A stretch of 64,000 nt of DNA from Bradyrhizobium sp. CB1650 (GCF_029761915.1 NZ_CP121695.1:4679501-4743500); one strand, 5' to 3'; counted from the stretch's first letter, positions 43,473 through 52,825 are shown. Program-made: numbers and translations. The notes: generated from the sequence alone by a model not told the origin.

Positions 43473-43501
43473 CTTATGCGGGAGAGTCTTGCGTCCGTCA
43501 A
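43473..43501 (-). promoter_or_regulatory. Candidate sigma70 promoter of the asd leader
   Basis: On the minus strand TTGACG (43501-43496) and CATAAG (43478-43473) are separated by exactly 17 bp. The -10 hexamer ends 8 bp before the leader ATG. Confidence 0.65.
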
Positions 43502-43541
43502 TGATTTTTCGGCGGGATTGTGACCGCGGACGGACCGGCCG

Positions 43542-44153
43542 CTATTTGGCCCGGGCGCCCGGAGGCTCGAGGATGACCTCCTTGAGATCGTCGCCGCTGA
43601 TGACGACGATCGCGAAGTTCAGCCGGCCGCGCTCGCGCACGAGACCGCCGCTGATCGCCTTGCCCGATGCGGCGCGCTCGGCCACCTGTACCGCATCGGC
43701 GAGGCGATGCCGGATGGCGCCGAGCGCTGCGAGGTTGTTGCGATCCTCCGCGTCCAGTTGGGCCAGGGGGAGGGCGGCTTCGCCGCCGATGACTTCGCCG
43801 GTCGCGGCATTGATGGTGTGCCGCCAGATGCGATCGTTGTGCAGGGTTTTCACCCGGTAGACCGGCACGCCCGAAGCGCCGTCGAAGCTCACATCCGCCG
43901 TGGTCGCGCCGGCATGCCGTGCTTCGGCGATGGTCATGGCCTGGCTCAGCGAGATCGTGGAGCTGCGAAATCGCTCGATTTCGCGGTTGACCGCCTGGCG
44001 GTCGGCGTCAGCATCCGTCTCGTTGTGAAGGGCGGCGGGCGTGCCGCTGGTCATGACGATCGCGCGCGCCGGCGCCGCGATGAGCAGCGCCGACAGCGCG
44101 ATCGCAAACAATTGCTTCCAGCCTTTGACTGCGTGCACTGCTTTAGTCTCCAT
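43542..44153 (-). CDS. Exported PepSY domain protein
   Basis: This 203-residue protein has an N-terminal signal peptide (KQLFAIALSALLIAAPARA) and a PepSY-like repeat region: ISLSQAMTIAEARHAGATTADVSF and VYRVKTLHNDRIWRHTINAATGEVIG, the characteristic strand pair around a turn. PepSY domains inhibit proteases or sense envelope state. A promoter that overlaps a candidate TetR operator lies about 190 bp upstream (44346-44374). Confidence 0.85.
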   Translation of the reverse strand: METKAVHAVKGWKQLFAIALSALLIAAPARAIVMTSGTPAALHNETDADADRQAVNREIERFRSSTISLSQAMTIAEARHAGATTADVSFDGASGVPVYRVKTLHNDRIWRHTINAATGEVIGGEAALPLAQLDAEDRNNLAALGAIRHRLADAVQVAERAASGKAISGGLVRERGRLNFAIVVISGDDLKEVILEPPGARAK

Positions 44154-44345
44154 GCCGAGACCCGTATCTCACCGGCCGATCGGCCGGATCGTCTTGAACA
44201 GAATTGCGCGGCCGACCAGGGGCAACCGGTCGGCCGCGGAGCGTCGAAAACGGGCTGTACCCGTTTACGGTGCTCAAAGTCTGAAAAACGATGCGGGCCT
44301 GCCGGGGGCTGTTACAGCTGGACCTGCACCTTGCTTATTAACTAA

Positions 44346-44374
44346 ACCATACCGTATCGTTTCATTTTGATCAA
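44346..44374 (-). promoter_or_regulatory. Candidate promoter with TetR-type operator, site 1
   Basis: On the minus strand TTGATC and TATGGT are separated by 17 bp. The spacer contains AAACGATAC, which recurs in the spacer of site 2 at 46565, and ATACCGTAT, a near-perfect palindrome. It could drive the PepSY gene. Confidence 0.5.
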
Positions 44375-44423
44375 GGCGCGGTTTGACGCAACGCGGGGAT
44401 AACCCGTCGATGTCACGAAGTTG

Positions 44424-45182
44424 TTAGCGGGAGGAGCGGCGGCGCGGAGCAGCCCCGGGGCCGGCCTGGATGCGGTCCGCGGGCCCCAGCGCGCCGGCCA
44501 GGAACAGCCTGATCGCGGCCCGCATGCGTTTTTCGGCAGATTTGATCTCCAGCGGCGTTCCGAACGTTGCCATGCGGTGGGTGTGACCGACGACGACATC
44601 GAGGAACACCTCGGCCGCGATGGTGGTGTCGTTGAGGTCGAGAGCGCCCTGGGCCACCAGGTGATCGAAGAAACGGGCTGTCGTGGCGACGGCCTTGAGC
44701 CAGCCTTCCTCCTTGCCGAGCTTGGCGACGTCGGGAAAGTTGATGGCCTGTGACGTCATCATGCGGCTGAAGGCGACAGCGTCGGGTCCGCAGGTGAATG
44801 TCAGCATCTCGCGACCGATCTCGACCAGTCGCTGCTCGACCGAAATGTTAGAGGGGCTGCTGAGCTGCGTCTCGGCCGCCGCGGACAGTGGTGCAAGCCA
44901 GCGCGCAATCTCGCGCCTCAGCACGGCCGCAAACAGGCCGCGCTTGTCGCCGTACCGGGAATAGACGGTGGGCTTGCTGACGCGAGCCGCCTCCGCAACC
45001 GCATCGAGCGAGGTTGCGTCAAAGCCGCGGTCCAGGAACAGGCGGGTGGCGACCTCGATCAGGCGCTGGTCGCGCTCGAGCGCGGCGCTCTTCGTCGGCC
45101 GGCCGCCGCGCGATTTCGGCACCTCGCGCCGTACGGAGCGCGTTGGCGCTCTGGTCTTGGTCGCAGTCAATCCCATGCCCAA
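44424..45182 (-). CDS. TetR family transcriptional regulator
   Basis: This protein of about 252 residues has a basic N-terminal tail (RSVRREVPKSRGGRPT), then the TetR helix-turn-helix: IEVATRLFLDRGFDATSLDAVAEAARVSKPTVYSRYGDKRGLF (shown over about residues 40-82 with the hallmark SKPTVYSRYGDK). The C-terminal ligand domain is of the TetR_C/AefR type (AEVFLDVVVGHTH). It lies between two promoters that share the AAACGATAC motif, so PepSY and patatin genes are likely targets. The start is the first ATG; MGLTATK two codons later is equally possible. Confidence 0.9.
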   Translation of the reverse strand: MGMGLTATKTRAPTRSVRREVPKSRGGRPTKSAALERDQRLIEVATRLFLDRGFDATSLDAVAEAARVSKPTVYSRYGDKRGLFAAVLRREIARWLAPLSAAAETQLSSPSNISVEQRLVEIGREMLTFTCGPDAVAFSRMMTSQAINFPDVAKLGKEEGWLKAVATTARFFDHLVAQGALDLNDTTIAAEVFLDVVVGHTHRMATFGTPLEIKSAEKRMRAAIRLFLAGALGPADRIQAGPGAAPRRRSSR

Positions 45183-45308
45183 TGATTCCTGCGCGTTCCA
45201 ATGATCGTCATTCGCTCTATATCGCGCAGGAGCGGGGGCGTCATCGCGAATCTGGCCGAATTGGCCGTATCGTCAACGGTTTCGATAGATCGCCGTTCCC
45301 CAACGCGC

Positions 45309-46490
45309 TCACGGCAGCGTCGAGGTCCAGGCGTGACCGCCGGCTGCCTTCTCATATCCATACTGGTACAGCGCGCGCATGTAGGCGGTGTCGAACCCTT
45401 CCGAGGGCGGCGCGGGATAGTCGCGCTCGATATAGGACAAATGAAAGCCCAGCCGGTTGCGCTTGGCGAAATCGTAGGTCGAGAAGATGATCGAACGGGT
45501 CTGCGACTGGGTGATCGACGACAGGCTGCGTGAGGCGACGTCGATGGTGCTGTTGGAGACGAGCTCGAAGTTTCGTTCGATCTTCTTGTTGACGAGAATG
45601 TAGATGTCCATCTGCGCGTTGCCGGGCAGGCGTCCTTGGAAGAGCAGGGCTTCCGGCAGCGTCAGCACCGGAGCCGTCACGCCGCCATCGACATGCATCT
45701 CCTGAAACCGCCGGCCCTGGCCCTCTGCTTCGATCAGGATGGGCGGAAATACCAGGGGAATGCTGGCGGAGGCCGCCATCACGTCGCGAAACAGGTGCAG
45801 CGCTTCGGGCGTGCCGACCGCGGCGATCTTGCCCATGTCCCAGATGGCAGTGCGCTGGGTGTCGAGATCGGTCGTCACGACCAGCAGTTTCCGGCCCTTG
45901 GCATTTTCATGTGCGACCTGAGCGAGGATCTCCGGTCCGACATAGCGTGCCACCAGCTCGCGCAGCCGCTTGTTGCCGAACAATCCGGATCCGAACAGCA
46001 CCCGCATGATACTGGGATCATTCAGCAGGCTCTCCGCGATGCCGCTGGTGTAGACTTCCTTCAACGTGTCGTCGTATTGCGGCCCGAGAAACGCAAACGG
46101 CGCAATGAGGCCGCCGGTGCTGACGCCGGAGACGACCGAGAAGGCGGGGCGGGTGCCGGCCACGCTCCAGCCGTTCAGCACGCCGACGCCATAGGCGCCA
46201 TCGGCGCCGCCGCCGGAGAGCGCCAGATAGGTCCTGCCCGCGGTGCGGCTGTCTTTCTCGAAGCTGAACTTCGTGATGGGCTCGTCGGCGTAGCGCCGCA
46301 AGCCGTCGATGTCGAGCACGCGCGAGGTGCTGGCCTCGGCCGCCGTGTAGGGCGTCCGCGGCAGGGAGGTGCAGGCGGCCAGTGCGAGGCTGCACGCCAC
46401 CACTGCCCACGCGCACAAGCGAGAGACAGTCCGCTTGATCCAATCACCGGAGGCGACGGGCACGTCGGTCGAACATGAAGGGGAAAGCAT
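45309..46490 (-). CDS. Patatin-like phospholipase, lipoprotein
   Basis: This protein of about 393 residues is predicted to be a lipid-anchored acyl hydrolase. A signal peptide ends in the lipobox LAAC (SLALAACTSLP). The patatin domain has the oxyanion loop SGGGADGAYGVGVLNG, the nucleophile-elbow GVSTGG and the catalytic Asp in HVDGGVTAP. The C-terminal part ends YEKAAGGHAW. The N-terminus is uncertain: frames start at 46511 and 46490, and no good ribosome-binding site is seen. Site 2 of the candidate TetR operators lies 75 bp upstream. Confidence 0.88.
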   Translation of the reverse strand: MLSPSCSTDVPVASGDWIKRTVSRLCAWAVVACSLALAACTSLPRTPYTAAEASTSRVLDIDGLRRYADEPITKFSFEKDSRTAGRTYLALSGGGADGAYGVGVLNGWSVAGTRPAFSVVSGVSTGGLIAPFAFLGPQYDDTLKEVYTSGIAESLLNDPSIMRVLFGSGLFGNKRLRELVARYVGPEILAQVAHENAKGRKLLVVTTDLDTQRTAIWDMGKIAAVGTPEALHLFRDVMAASASIPLVFPPILIEAEGQGRRFQEMHVDGGVTAPVLTLPEALLFQGRLPGNAQMDIYILVNKKIERNFELVSNSTIDVASRSLSSITQSQTRSIIFSTYDFAKRNRLGFHLSYIERDYPAPPSEGFDTAYMRALYQYGYEKAAGGHAWTSTLP

Positions 46491-46564
46491 GGCTGGGCGG
46501 CTGGAGATCACGCATATGCTACCGCGGTCAGCTTCGCCACGGCGTCTCGTCCAGCCCTTCGATA

Positions 46565-46593
46565 AAACTACACGGTATCGTTTTATTTAACAA
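46565..46593 (-). promoter_or_regulatory. Candidate promoter with TetR-type operator, site 2
   Basis: On the minus strand TTGTTA and TAGTTT are separated by 17 bp, with AAACGATAC in the spacer as in site 1. It would transcribe the patatin gene. Confidence 0.5.
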
Positions 46594-46706
46594 GCCACGG
46601 TATTCGCCGGGCGCGCGGTAATTGTGTCCCAGCTTGGGGCAGAAGCCGCGCCAACGGCCTCCCGAGCGGGTTGATCGGCACCCTCCGACACGCAATAAGC
46701 ACCGCC

Positions 46707-47855
46707 ATGAATCTTCCCAACGATCGTCTTCGCAATCATTTCGAGCTGCTCGCCACCGATGGCGTCGCGCGTACGGGCCTCCTGACCACGCCGCACGGCG
46801 TGGTGCGGACGCCCGCCTTCATGCCGGTCGGTACTGCCGGCGCAATGAAGGGCGTGCACTGGCGCGAGGTGCGCGACGCCGGCGCCGACATCGTGCTCGG
46901 CAACACCTATCACCTGATGCTGCGTCCCGGCGCCGAGCGAATCGCGGCGCTCGGCGGCTTGCAGAGATTCACCGGCTGGAACGGGCCGATGCTCACGGAT
47001 TCCGGCGGTTTCCAGGTGATGTCGTTGTCGGACCTGCGCAAGGTCAGCGAGAACGCCGTGACGTTCCGCTCGCATATCGATGGCGCCAAGGTGGAGCTGT
47101 CGCCGGAACGCTCGATCGAGGTGCAGCGCTTCCTCGGCTCCGACATCGCCATGCAGATGGACGAATGCGTGCGGCTGCCGGCCGAGCGTGACGACATCGA
47201 ACGCGCGATGCGATTGTCGCTGCGCTGGGCCGAACGCTCCAAGCGCGCCTTCGAGAGCGCACCCGACGGTTACATGCTGTTCGGTATCGTACAGGGCGGT
47301 GACATACCGCAACTCCGTTACGCCAGTGCGGAAGGCCTCGTCGAAATCGGTTTTCACGGTTATGCGATCGGCGGCCTCGCCGTCGGCGAGCCACAACAGG
47401 TGATGCTGGCGATGATCGACGAGACGGCGCCGGCGCTGCCGTCGGACCGGCCGCGCTATCTCATGGGCGTCGGCACGCCGGACGACATTCTCGAAGCGGT
47501 GAAGCGCGGCGTCGACATGTTCGATTGCGTGATGCCGACGCGCAATGGCCGGCATGGCGTCGCCTTCACGCGGTTCGGCCAGGTGAACCTGCGCAATGCG
47601 CGCCACGCCGACGATTCCCGTCCTCTGGATGAAGAGAGCTCATGGCCGTCGACGCGCAACTACGCGCGCGCCTATCTTCACCATCTGGTCAAGGCGGGCG
47701 AGACGCTGGGAGCGATGCTGCTGTCCGAGATCAATGTCGCTTACTATCAGTTCCTGATGCAGGGCATCAGGGACGCGATCGCACACGGAAAATTCGAAGA
47801 GTTCTATCAGCGTACGCGCGAGGACTGGGCGAGGGGCGACATCGCCCCGTGCTAG
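46707..47855 (+). CDS. tgt: tRNA-guanine transglycosylase
   Basis: Tgt exchanges guanine-34 for preQ1 in GUN-anticodon tRNAs, upstream of QueA. The 382-residue protein has [16 protein letters not shown], the active-site [22 protein letters not shown] and [13 protein letters not shown] with the second catalytic Asp in [12 protein letters not shown]. The four-ligand zinc site of bacterial Tgt (CxCxxC) is not obvious: the equivalent C-terminal stretch reads [18 protein letters not shown]. The start at 46707 is preceded by GCACCGCC, a poor ribosome-binding site. Confidence 0.94.
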   Translation: MNLPNDRLRNHFELLATDGVARTGLLTTPHGVVRTPAFMPVGTAGAMKGVHWREVRDAGADIVLGNTYHLMLRPGAERIAALGGLQRFTGWNGPMLTDSGGFQVMSLSDLRKVSENAVTFRSHIDGAKVELSPERSIEVQRFLGSDIAMQMDECVRLPAERDDIERAMRLSLRWAERSKRAFESAPDGYMLFGIVQGGDIPQLRYASAEGLVEIGFHGYAIGGLAVGEPQQVMLAMIDETAPALPSDRPRYLMGVGTPDDILEAVKRGVDMFDCVMPTRNGRHGVAFTRFGQVNLRNARHADDSRPLDEESSWPSTRNYARAYLHHLVKAGETLGAMLLSEINVAYYQFLMQGIRDAIAHGKFEEFYQRTREDWARGDIAPC

Positions 47856-47902
47856 AGCATGGTCCGGAAAAGTGTGAAGCGGTTTTCCGAGAAGGTCATG
47901 CT
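47856..47902. repeat. Palindromic repeat, family C, copy 2
   Basis: A 47-bp imperfect palindrome starts right after the tgt stop codon: AGCATGGTCCGGAAAAGTG then CGGTTTTCCG and AAGGTCATGCT. It is the second copy of the element before asd and could terminate tgt transcription. Confidence 0.85.
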
Positions 47903-47915
47903 CGAACAATGGAGA

Positions 47916-48134
47916 TCAGTTGCACGTGAACCGCGATTTGACGGCGTGCTTGGTCACGAAGCCGTAGCCGCAGGTGTCGCAGGTCCAGAGATAGCTGATC
48001 ACACGGTCCGAGACATAGGCAGAAGCTTCGGCGGCGACCATCGAGTCGGCGCAGACGGGACAGGTGGGCAACTCGCTGCAACGCGGATCGCGGTGAAGCG
48101 TGACGGTCGACAACACTTCAGCAACTGCTGACAT
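47916..48134 (-). CDS. Small zinc-ribbon protein
   Basis: This 72-residue protein carries two CxxC pairs (ELPTCPVCAD and WTCDTCGYGF) spaced about 30 residues apart, typical of a rubredoxin-like zinc ribbon, plus a C-terminal Cys. It has no signal peptide. The function is unknown. A similarly built protein lies at 60667. Confidence 0.75.
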   Translation of the reverse strand: MSAVAEVLSTVTLHRDPRCSELPTCPVCADSMVAAEASAYVSDRVISYLWTCDTCGYGFVTKHAVKSRFTCN

Positions 48135-48262
48135 GGTGGTGACCTCCCTGCTTTGAGACCTAAGTCTAACATAAGCAGAATCAGTTGACGAGGTCGCAAC
48201 ACAAATGCGTTGGTTTTCTAATATTTGCAGCTCACGCTATTTTGCGATGCAGCGTATTTAAC

Positions 48263-48358
48263 ATGTGCCGCATTGCCGCTTGCGTGTCGTCGCAAGCTGT
48301 CTGTAACTGCGCGAAAAGCTGCGATCACCACGCGAATTGTTGTCACAGGGAGTTCATC
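48263..48358 (+). promoter_or_regulatory. Cysteine-rich in-frame leader region of cysK
   Basis: Thirty-two codons that begin with an ATG and run in frame into cysK contain seven cysteine codons (positions 2, 7, 14, 16, 20, 26 and 27, the last two adjacent). The region includes the presumed ribosome-binding site of cysK (GGGAG). It could encode a regulatory leader or an N-terminal extension; either would be unusual. No clear terminator is visible inside it. Confidence 0.4.
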
Positions 48359-49336
<978 letters not shown>

Positions 49337-49339
49337 GAC

Positions 49340-49579
49340 ATGGCGGATCAACCGAGACGGCCGCGGACATTGGGTGACGCACGGACCGAGGCAGAAGCAG
49401 CGTTCAAGAAGGTGACCGCCAAGGTCGCCGAGGCGCCGCCGAAGAAGAATGTGGCGCCCGGGATCAAGGAGCAGGTCACGCTGCGCATCGACCAGGACGT
49501 GCTCGAGTACTTCCAGGCGGGCGGCCCCGGCTGGCAGGACCGCATCAACGAGGCGCTGCGCAAGGCGGCGGGGAAGTAG
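49340..49579 (+). CDS. BrnA-type antitoxin without BrnT
   Basis: This 79-residue protein ends in a BrnA-like ribbon-helix-helix: KEQVTLRIDQDVLEYFQAGG, GWQDRINEALRKA. BrnA usually neutralises the BrnT RNase encoded directly upstream, but here the upstream gene is cysK, with 3 bp between. A solitary antitoxin may act as a DNA-binding regulator. The N-terminus is basic and proline-rich. Confidence 0.85.
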   Translation: MADQPRRPRTLGDARTEAEAAFKKVTAKVAEAPPKKNVAPGIKEQVTLRIDQDVLEYFQAGGPGWQDRINEALRKAAGK

Positions 49580-49586
49580 CCTCCAA

Positions 49587-49698
49587 CTCCTCATGGTGAG
49601 GAGGCGCGTCAGCGCCGTCTCGAACCATGAAGGCCCTTGGCTGCAGCCGGCCTTTCATCCTTCGAGACGCTTGCCGCGCAAGCTCCTCAGGATGAGGG
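49587..49698. repeat. Palindromic intergenic repeat, family A, copy 2
   Basis: This is the second copy of the nested palindrome at 40876, with the same outer (CTCCTCATGGTGAGGAGG) and inner (CGTCTCGAACCATGAAGGCC) arms but a different loop. It lies behind the BrnA gene. Confidence 0.9.
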
Positions 49699-49705
49699 CG
49701 AAGAA

Positions 49706-49730
49706 AAAGCCCGGCGCGAGCCGGGCTTTT
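49706..49730. terminator. Bidirectional intrinsic terminator
   Basis: AAAGCCCGGC and GCCGGGCTTT form a 10-bp stem with a 4-nt loop and T-runs on both strands. It separates the convergent cysK/brnA and caspase genes. Confidence 0.9.
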
Positions 49731-49753
49731 GCGTTTTGAAACGGGCTCGCGGC

Positions 49754-51193
49754 TCAGCGGCGGAACATGCCGCCCATCATGCCACCGACGACGCCGCCGA
49801 CGAAGGCTGCGCCGGCATCGCTGGGGCCGCTGCTGCGATTGGGCGGCGGTGGCGCGCTGGCGGCTGCGGGGGCGCTGCTGGCGCGCCGGGCCGGCTTGGC
49901 ACTGTCGTCGCTTGCGGTCGGCGTGGCAGCCACGATCTCGGAGAGCAGGGCCTTGTGCTGGAGCTTGTTGAGATAGCCGGACGACGGATAGCCGCGCGCG
50001 GCCTGCCAGCGCTTGAGCACCGAGCGGGTCTCTTCGCTGAAGACACCGGTGACCTTGGTGTCGAAGCCGAGCCCGGTCAGACGGCGCTGCACGTCGCGGC
50101 GCTGGCCCTTGTCGAGGCCGATCTGGTCCTCGGTGAGCTGGGTGGCCTCATCGGTGAAGGTCGCCGGATCGATACCCGCATTCAGGTTGCGGGTCGTGGT
50201 CGACGGTCCGCTCTTGATCGCCGCGAGCCGCGCCAACGCCAGCGCCTTGAACTGGCCGTTCGGATAGGCGGAGAGATAGGCGTTGAGCTCTTCCGGCTTG
50301 TTGCTCTCCTTGACCGAGCGCCAGTACTCGAGCTCGAGATTGGCCGCATCGGTATTGGCGCCGCTCACGGCCGCCGGCACGCTGCCAGCCGCGGTCGGCG
50401 CCGCGTTGGCGACCTGGGTCGTCGGGGCCTGATTGAGGTAGACGGCGCCGATCAGGTTGGTGTGGCCCCAGGGAAGCTGGCCCTTGTGGGTCTCCTCGTT
50501 GACCTGCGCGCGCACCGAGGTCATGGCCTGCTGGATCTCCACGCCGGGCTTGGTGATGTTGTCGATCAGCGCCCGTGTGAACGGGCTGTTATTGCCTTCC
50601 TGGCCGTCGAGCGCGGTCTGGCCCGGGCCGGTGGCGAATGCGATCAGCGTGCCTTCACCCGACTTCATCTCGGCGAGACCGCTCTGCACGTTGACGCTGC
50701 GCGTCGCCGAGTTCGACTTGATCTTGGCGGCAAAGGGATTGTCGCGGCAAGCATCGAGGAAGACGAGCTTGACCTTGGCATCACCCATGGTCTGGTCGAG
50801 CGTCAGGTCGATGTTGATGGCGGCGCCGAGCTTGACGTCCATTTCCGATTTGATGTCTGCGTCGACGGGCAAAAGGTAGTTGGTGCCGCCGACGGCAATG
50901 CCGTGACCGGCGTAGTAGAACACGGCGATGTCGGAGCCCTGCGCCTTGCGGCCGAAGTCCAGGAGCTTCTCCGTCATCTGGTCGCGGCTGAGATTGGACC
51001 CCTCGATCACCTCGAAGCCGACATTGCGCAGCGTCGATGCCATCGCCTTGGCGTCGATCGGCGGGTTCGGCAATTGCGCGACGTTCTTGTAGGCGCCGTT
51101 GCCCACGACGAAAGCGACACGGCGGTCAGCCTTTGCGGCGCTGACCGACAACGCCATGCACATCAGCGAAACGAGGAGGGTGAGATAGCGCAT
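49754..51193 (-). CDS. Exported caspase-like (peptidase C14) protein with peptidoglycan-binding-like domain
   Basis: This 479-residue protein has a signal peptide (LTLLVSLMCMALSVSAAKA) and a caspase-like p20 domain from about residue 24 with the catalytic dyad H97 (YYAGHGI) and C149 (FLDACRDNPF). A mid region contains EYWRSVKESNKPEELNAYLS, like a short TPR/SEL1-type helix pair, and residues about 390-435 look like a PG_binding_1 domain (RRDVQRRLTGLGFDTKVTG). The C-terminus is Pro/Ala-rich, then Gly/Met-rich. The start at 51193 has GGGGAT 7 nt upstream. Bacterial metacaspase function is unknown. Confidence 0.9.
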   Translation of the reverse strand: MRYLTLLVSLMCMALSVSAAKADRRVAFVVGNGAYKNVAQLPNPPIDAKAMASTLRNVGFEVIEGSNLSRDQMTEKLLDFGRKAQGSDIAVFYYAGHGIAVGGTNYLLPVDADIKSEMDVKLGAAINIDLTLDQTMGDAKVKLVFLDACRDNPFAAKIKSNSATRSVNVQSGLAEMKSGEGTLIAFATGPGQTALDGQEGNNSPFTRALIDNITKPGVEIQQAMTSVRAQVNEETHKGQLPWGHTNLIGAVYLNQAPTTQVANAAPTAAGSVPAAVSGANTDAANLELEYWRSVKESNKPEELNAYLSAYPNGQFKALALARLAAIKSGPSTTTRNLNAGIDPATFTDEATQLTEDQIGLDKGQRRDVQRRLTGLGFDTKVTGVFSEETRSVLKRWQAARGYPSSGYLNKLQHKALLSEIVAATPTASDDSAKPARRASSAPAAASAPPPPNRSSGPSDAGAAFVGGVVGGMMGGMFRR

Positions 51194-51398
51194 CTGAAAT
51201 CCCCAACAGAATCGAATTGCAGGCAGCAACAAATCGGCAACGAAATTACACGAAGTGCCCGACTTCGCGCCACCAAAACGGCGGTTCGTCTCGTCCAACC
51301 CGCTACTGTGTGGCCGAATGTGCACGATGGACTGCCCCTCGAGCGTGATCCAAATCACGCTCGACCACCTTGTTTGGTCGTCCGAGCGGTCTTGTGGT

Positions 51399-52274
51399 TC
51401 ACTGCGCGCGGGCGGGAACCGGCACAGTCGGCTTCAAATTCAGAAGGTTGCCAGACAGGATCAGCGCCGCGCCAAGCACGGTCCAGGCGTCGAGCCGCTC
51501 GGAATACAGGAGCCAGCCGGCGGTCGCGGTCAGCGGCACCCGCAGGAAGTCCATCGGCACGACGATGGTCGCGTCCGCATAGCGCATCGCGCTGGCAAGA
51601 CAGTAGTGCGAAAACGTGCCGCAGACGGCGATGACGCCCATCCAGGCCCAGACATAAGCGGATGGCCAAGTCCAGACGAACAGGGTCGGAACGAAGCCTG
51701 CGACAGATTGCACCACCAGCATCCAGAACAGGATCGAGAGAGCGGTTTCCGTGCGGGTCAGCGATTTGACCAGTGCCATCGAGATTCCAAATCCCATGGC
51801 AGCGCCGAGCGCGATGAGCTGGCCCGGATTGATCTCGCCGGTCGCGGGCCGGACGATGACGACGACGCCGACTAGACCGAGCACGATCGCGGCGGTCTTC
51901 CACGGCGTGATGCGCTCGGACAGGAAGCTCGCCGCGAGGATCGCCGTCCAGATCGGCATGGTGAATTCGATCGCCACCACCTGGCCGATCGGAATGAGGG
52001 TCAGTGCGAAGAACCAGCCGAGCTGGGCAACGTAGTGCACCAGATTGCGCCCGATGTGCTGCGGCAGCCGTTTGGTGCGGAGCATCTCGAAGCCGCCGGC
52101 GCGGTAGATGATCGGGGAGAGCAGCACGAAGCCGAGCAGCGAGCGCACCTCCATGATCTGAAAGACATTCAGCTCGCGCGTGGTCTCGCGTCCGGCGACT
52201 GCCATGATCAGCATCAGGGACAGCCAGCCGGCCATCCACAGCGCAGCCATCGTTTTGGACGGTGTCGTGCTCAT
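51399..52274 (-). CDS. DMT superfamily (EamA) transporter
   Basis: This 291-residue protein has ten predicted transmembrane helices in two EamA repeats (for example LGWFFALTLIPIGQVVAIEF in the first and ICGTFSHYC-like with MPxDFLRVPLTATAGWLLYSE in the second). Such proteins export amino acids, metabolites or drugs; the substrate is not readable. It lies divergent to ridA. Confidence 0.9.
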   Translation of the reverse strand: MSTTPSKTMAALWMAGWLSLMLIMAVAGRETTRELNVFQIMEVRSLLGFVLLSPIIYRAGGFEMLRTKRLPQHIGRNLVHYVAQLGWFFALTLIPIGQVVAIEFTMPIWTAILAASFLSERITPWKTAAIVLGLVGVVVIVRPATGEINPGQLIALGAAMGFGISMALVKSLTRTETALSILFWMLVVQSVAGFVPTLFVWTWPSAYVWAWMGVIAVCGTFSHYCLASAMRYADATIVVPMDFLRVPLTATAGWLLYSERLDAWTVLGAALILSGNLLNLKPTVPVPARAQ

Positions 52275-52424
52275 CGGTGCAAGGTGCGGGAGGAGAAAAT
52301 CCTAGGAGATTGCCGGTATCGGCGACATCAACGCCGTTTGCAACGGCCAAATCTGCGGATGCAGCGATGCATGGCGGCGTGCTAAGGCTGCACCGAACAA
52401 CAAGAAAATCGGGAGGTCTTTCTC

Positions 52425-52823
52425 ATGCGTATCCTGCAGCCGGCCGAATGGTCGAAACCGCGCGGCTTTTCCCACGGAGTGGTCGTGGAAGGACCGGGCC
52501 GGTGGGTGGTGCTGGCCGGACAGACCGGCGGCGATGAGACCGGCAATTACGCGCCGGACCTGGCGGCCCAGGTCGCGACCGCACTCAAGCGCATCGTCAA
52601 GCTTCTGGCGGAAGCCAGCGCCGGCCCGGAGCACATCGTTCGCCTGACCTGGTATCTGACCAGCCGCAACGACTATGAGGCCGCGGGTGCCGGCATCGGC
52701 GCTGCCTGGAAGGAGACGCTCGGGCGCAATTTCCCGCCTTCGACCCTGCTTTTCATCGGAGGGCTGGTGGACAAGCGGGCCAAGGTCGAGATCGAGGTGA
52801 CGGCGTTCGTTCCGACCGCCTGA
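52425..52823 (+). CDS. RidA family protein
   Basis: This 132-residue protein has the RidA (YjgF/YER057c/UK114) fold: HGVVVEGPGRWVVLAGQTG, VRLTWYLTSRNDYEAAG and the C-terminal LVDKRAKVEIEVTAFVPT with the conserved Glu. The canonical Arg of imine deaminases is not in its usual place, so a non-enzymatic or other substrate role is possible. GGGAGG lies 8 nt upstream of the ATG. Confidence 0.9.
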   Translation: MRILQPAEWSKPRGFSHGVVVEGPGRWVVLAGQTGGDETGNYAPDLAAQVATALKRIVKLLAEASAGPEHIVRLTWYLTSRNDYEAAGAGIGAAWKETLGRNFPPSTLLFIGGLVDKRAKVEIEVTAFVPTA

Positions 52824-52825
52824 AC

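Noticed and set aside
46671..46706. An upstream start for tgt
   Set aside because: The added residues are not conserved in Tgt proteins; ATG at 46707 begins the recognisable N-terminus.
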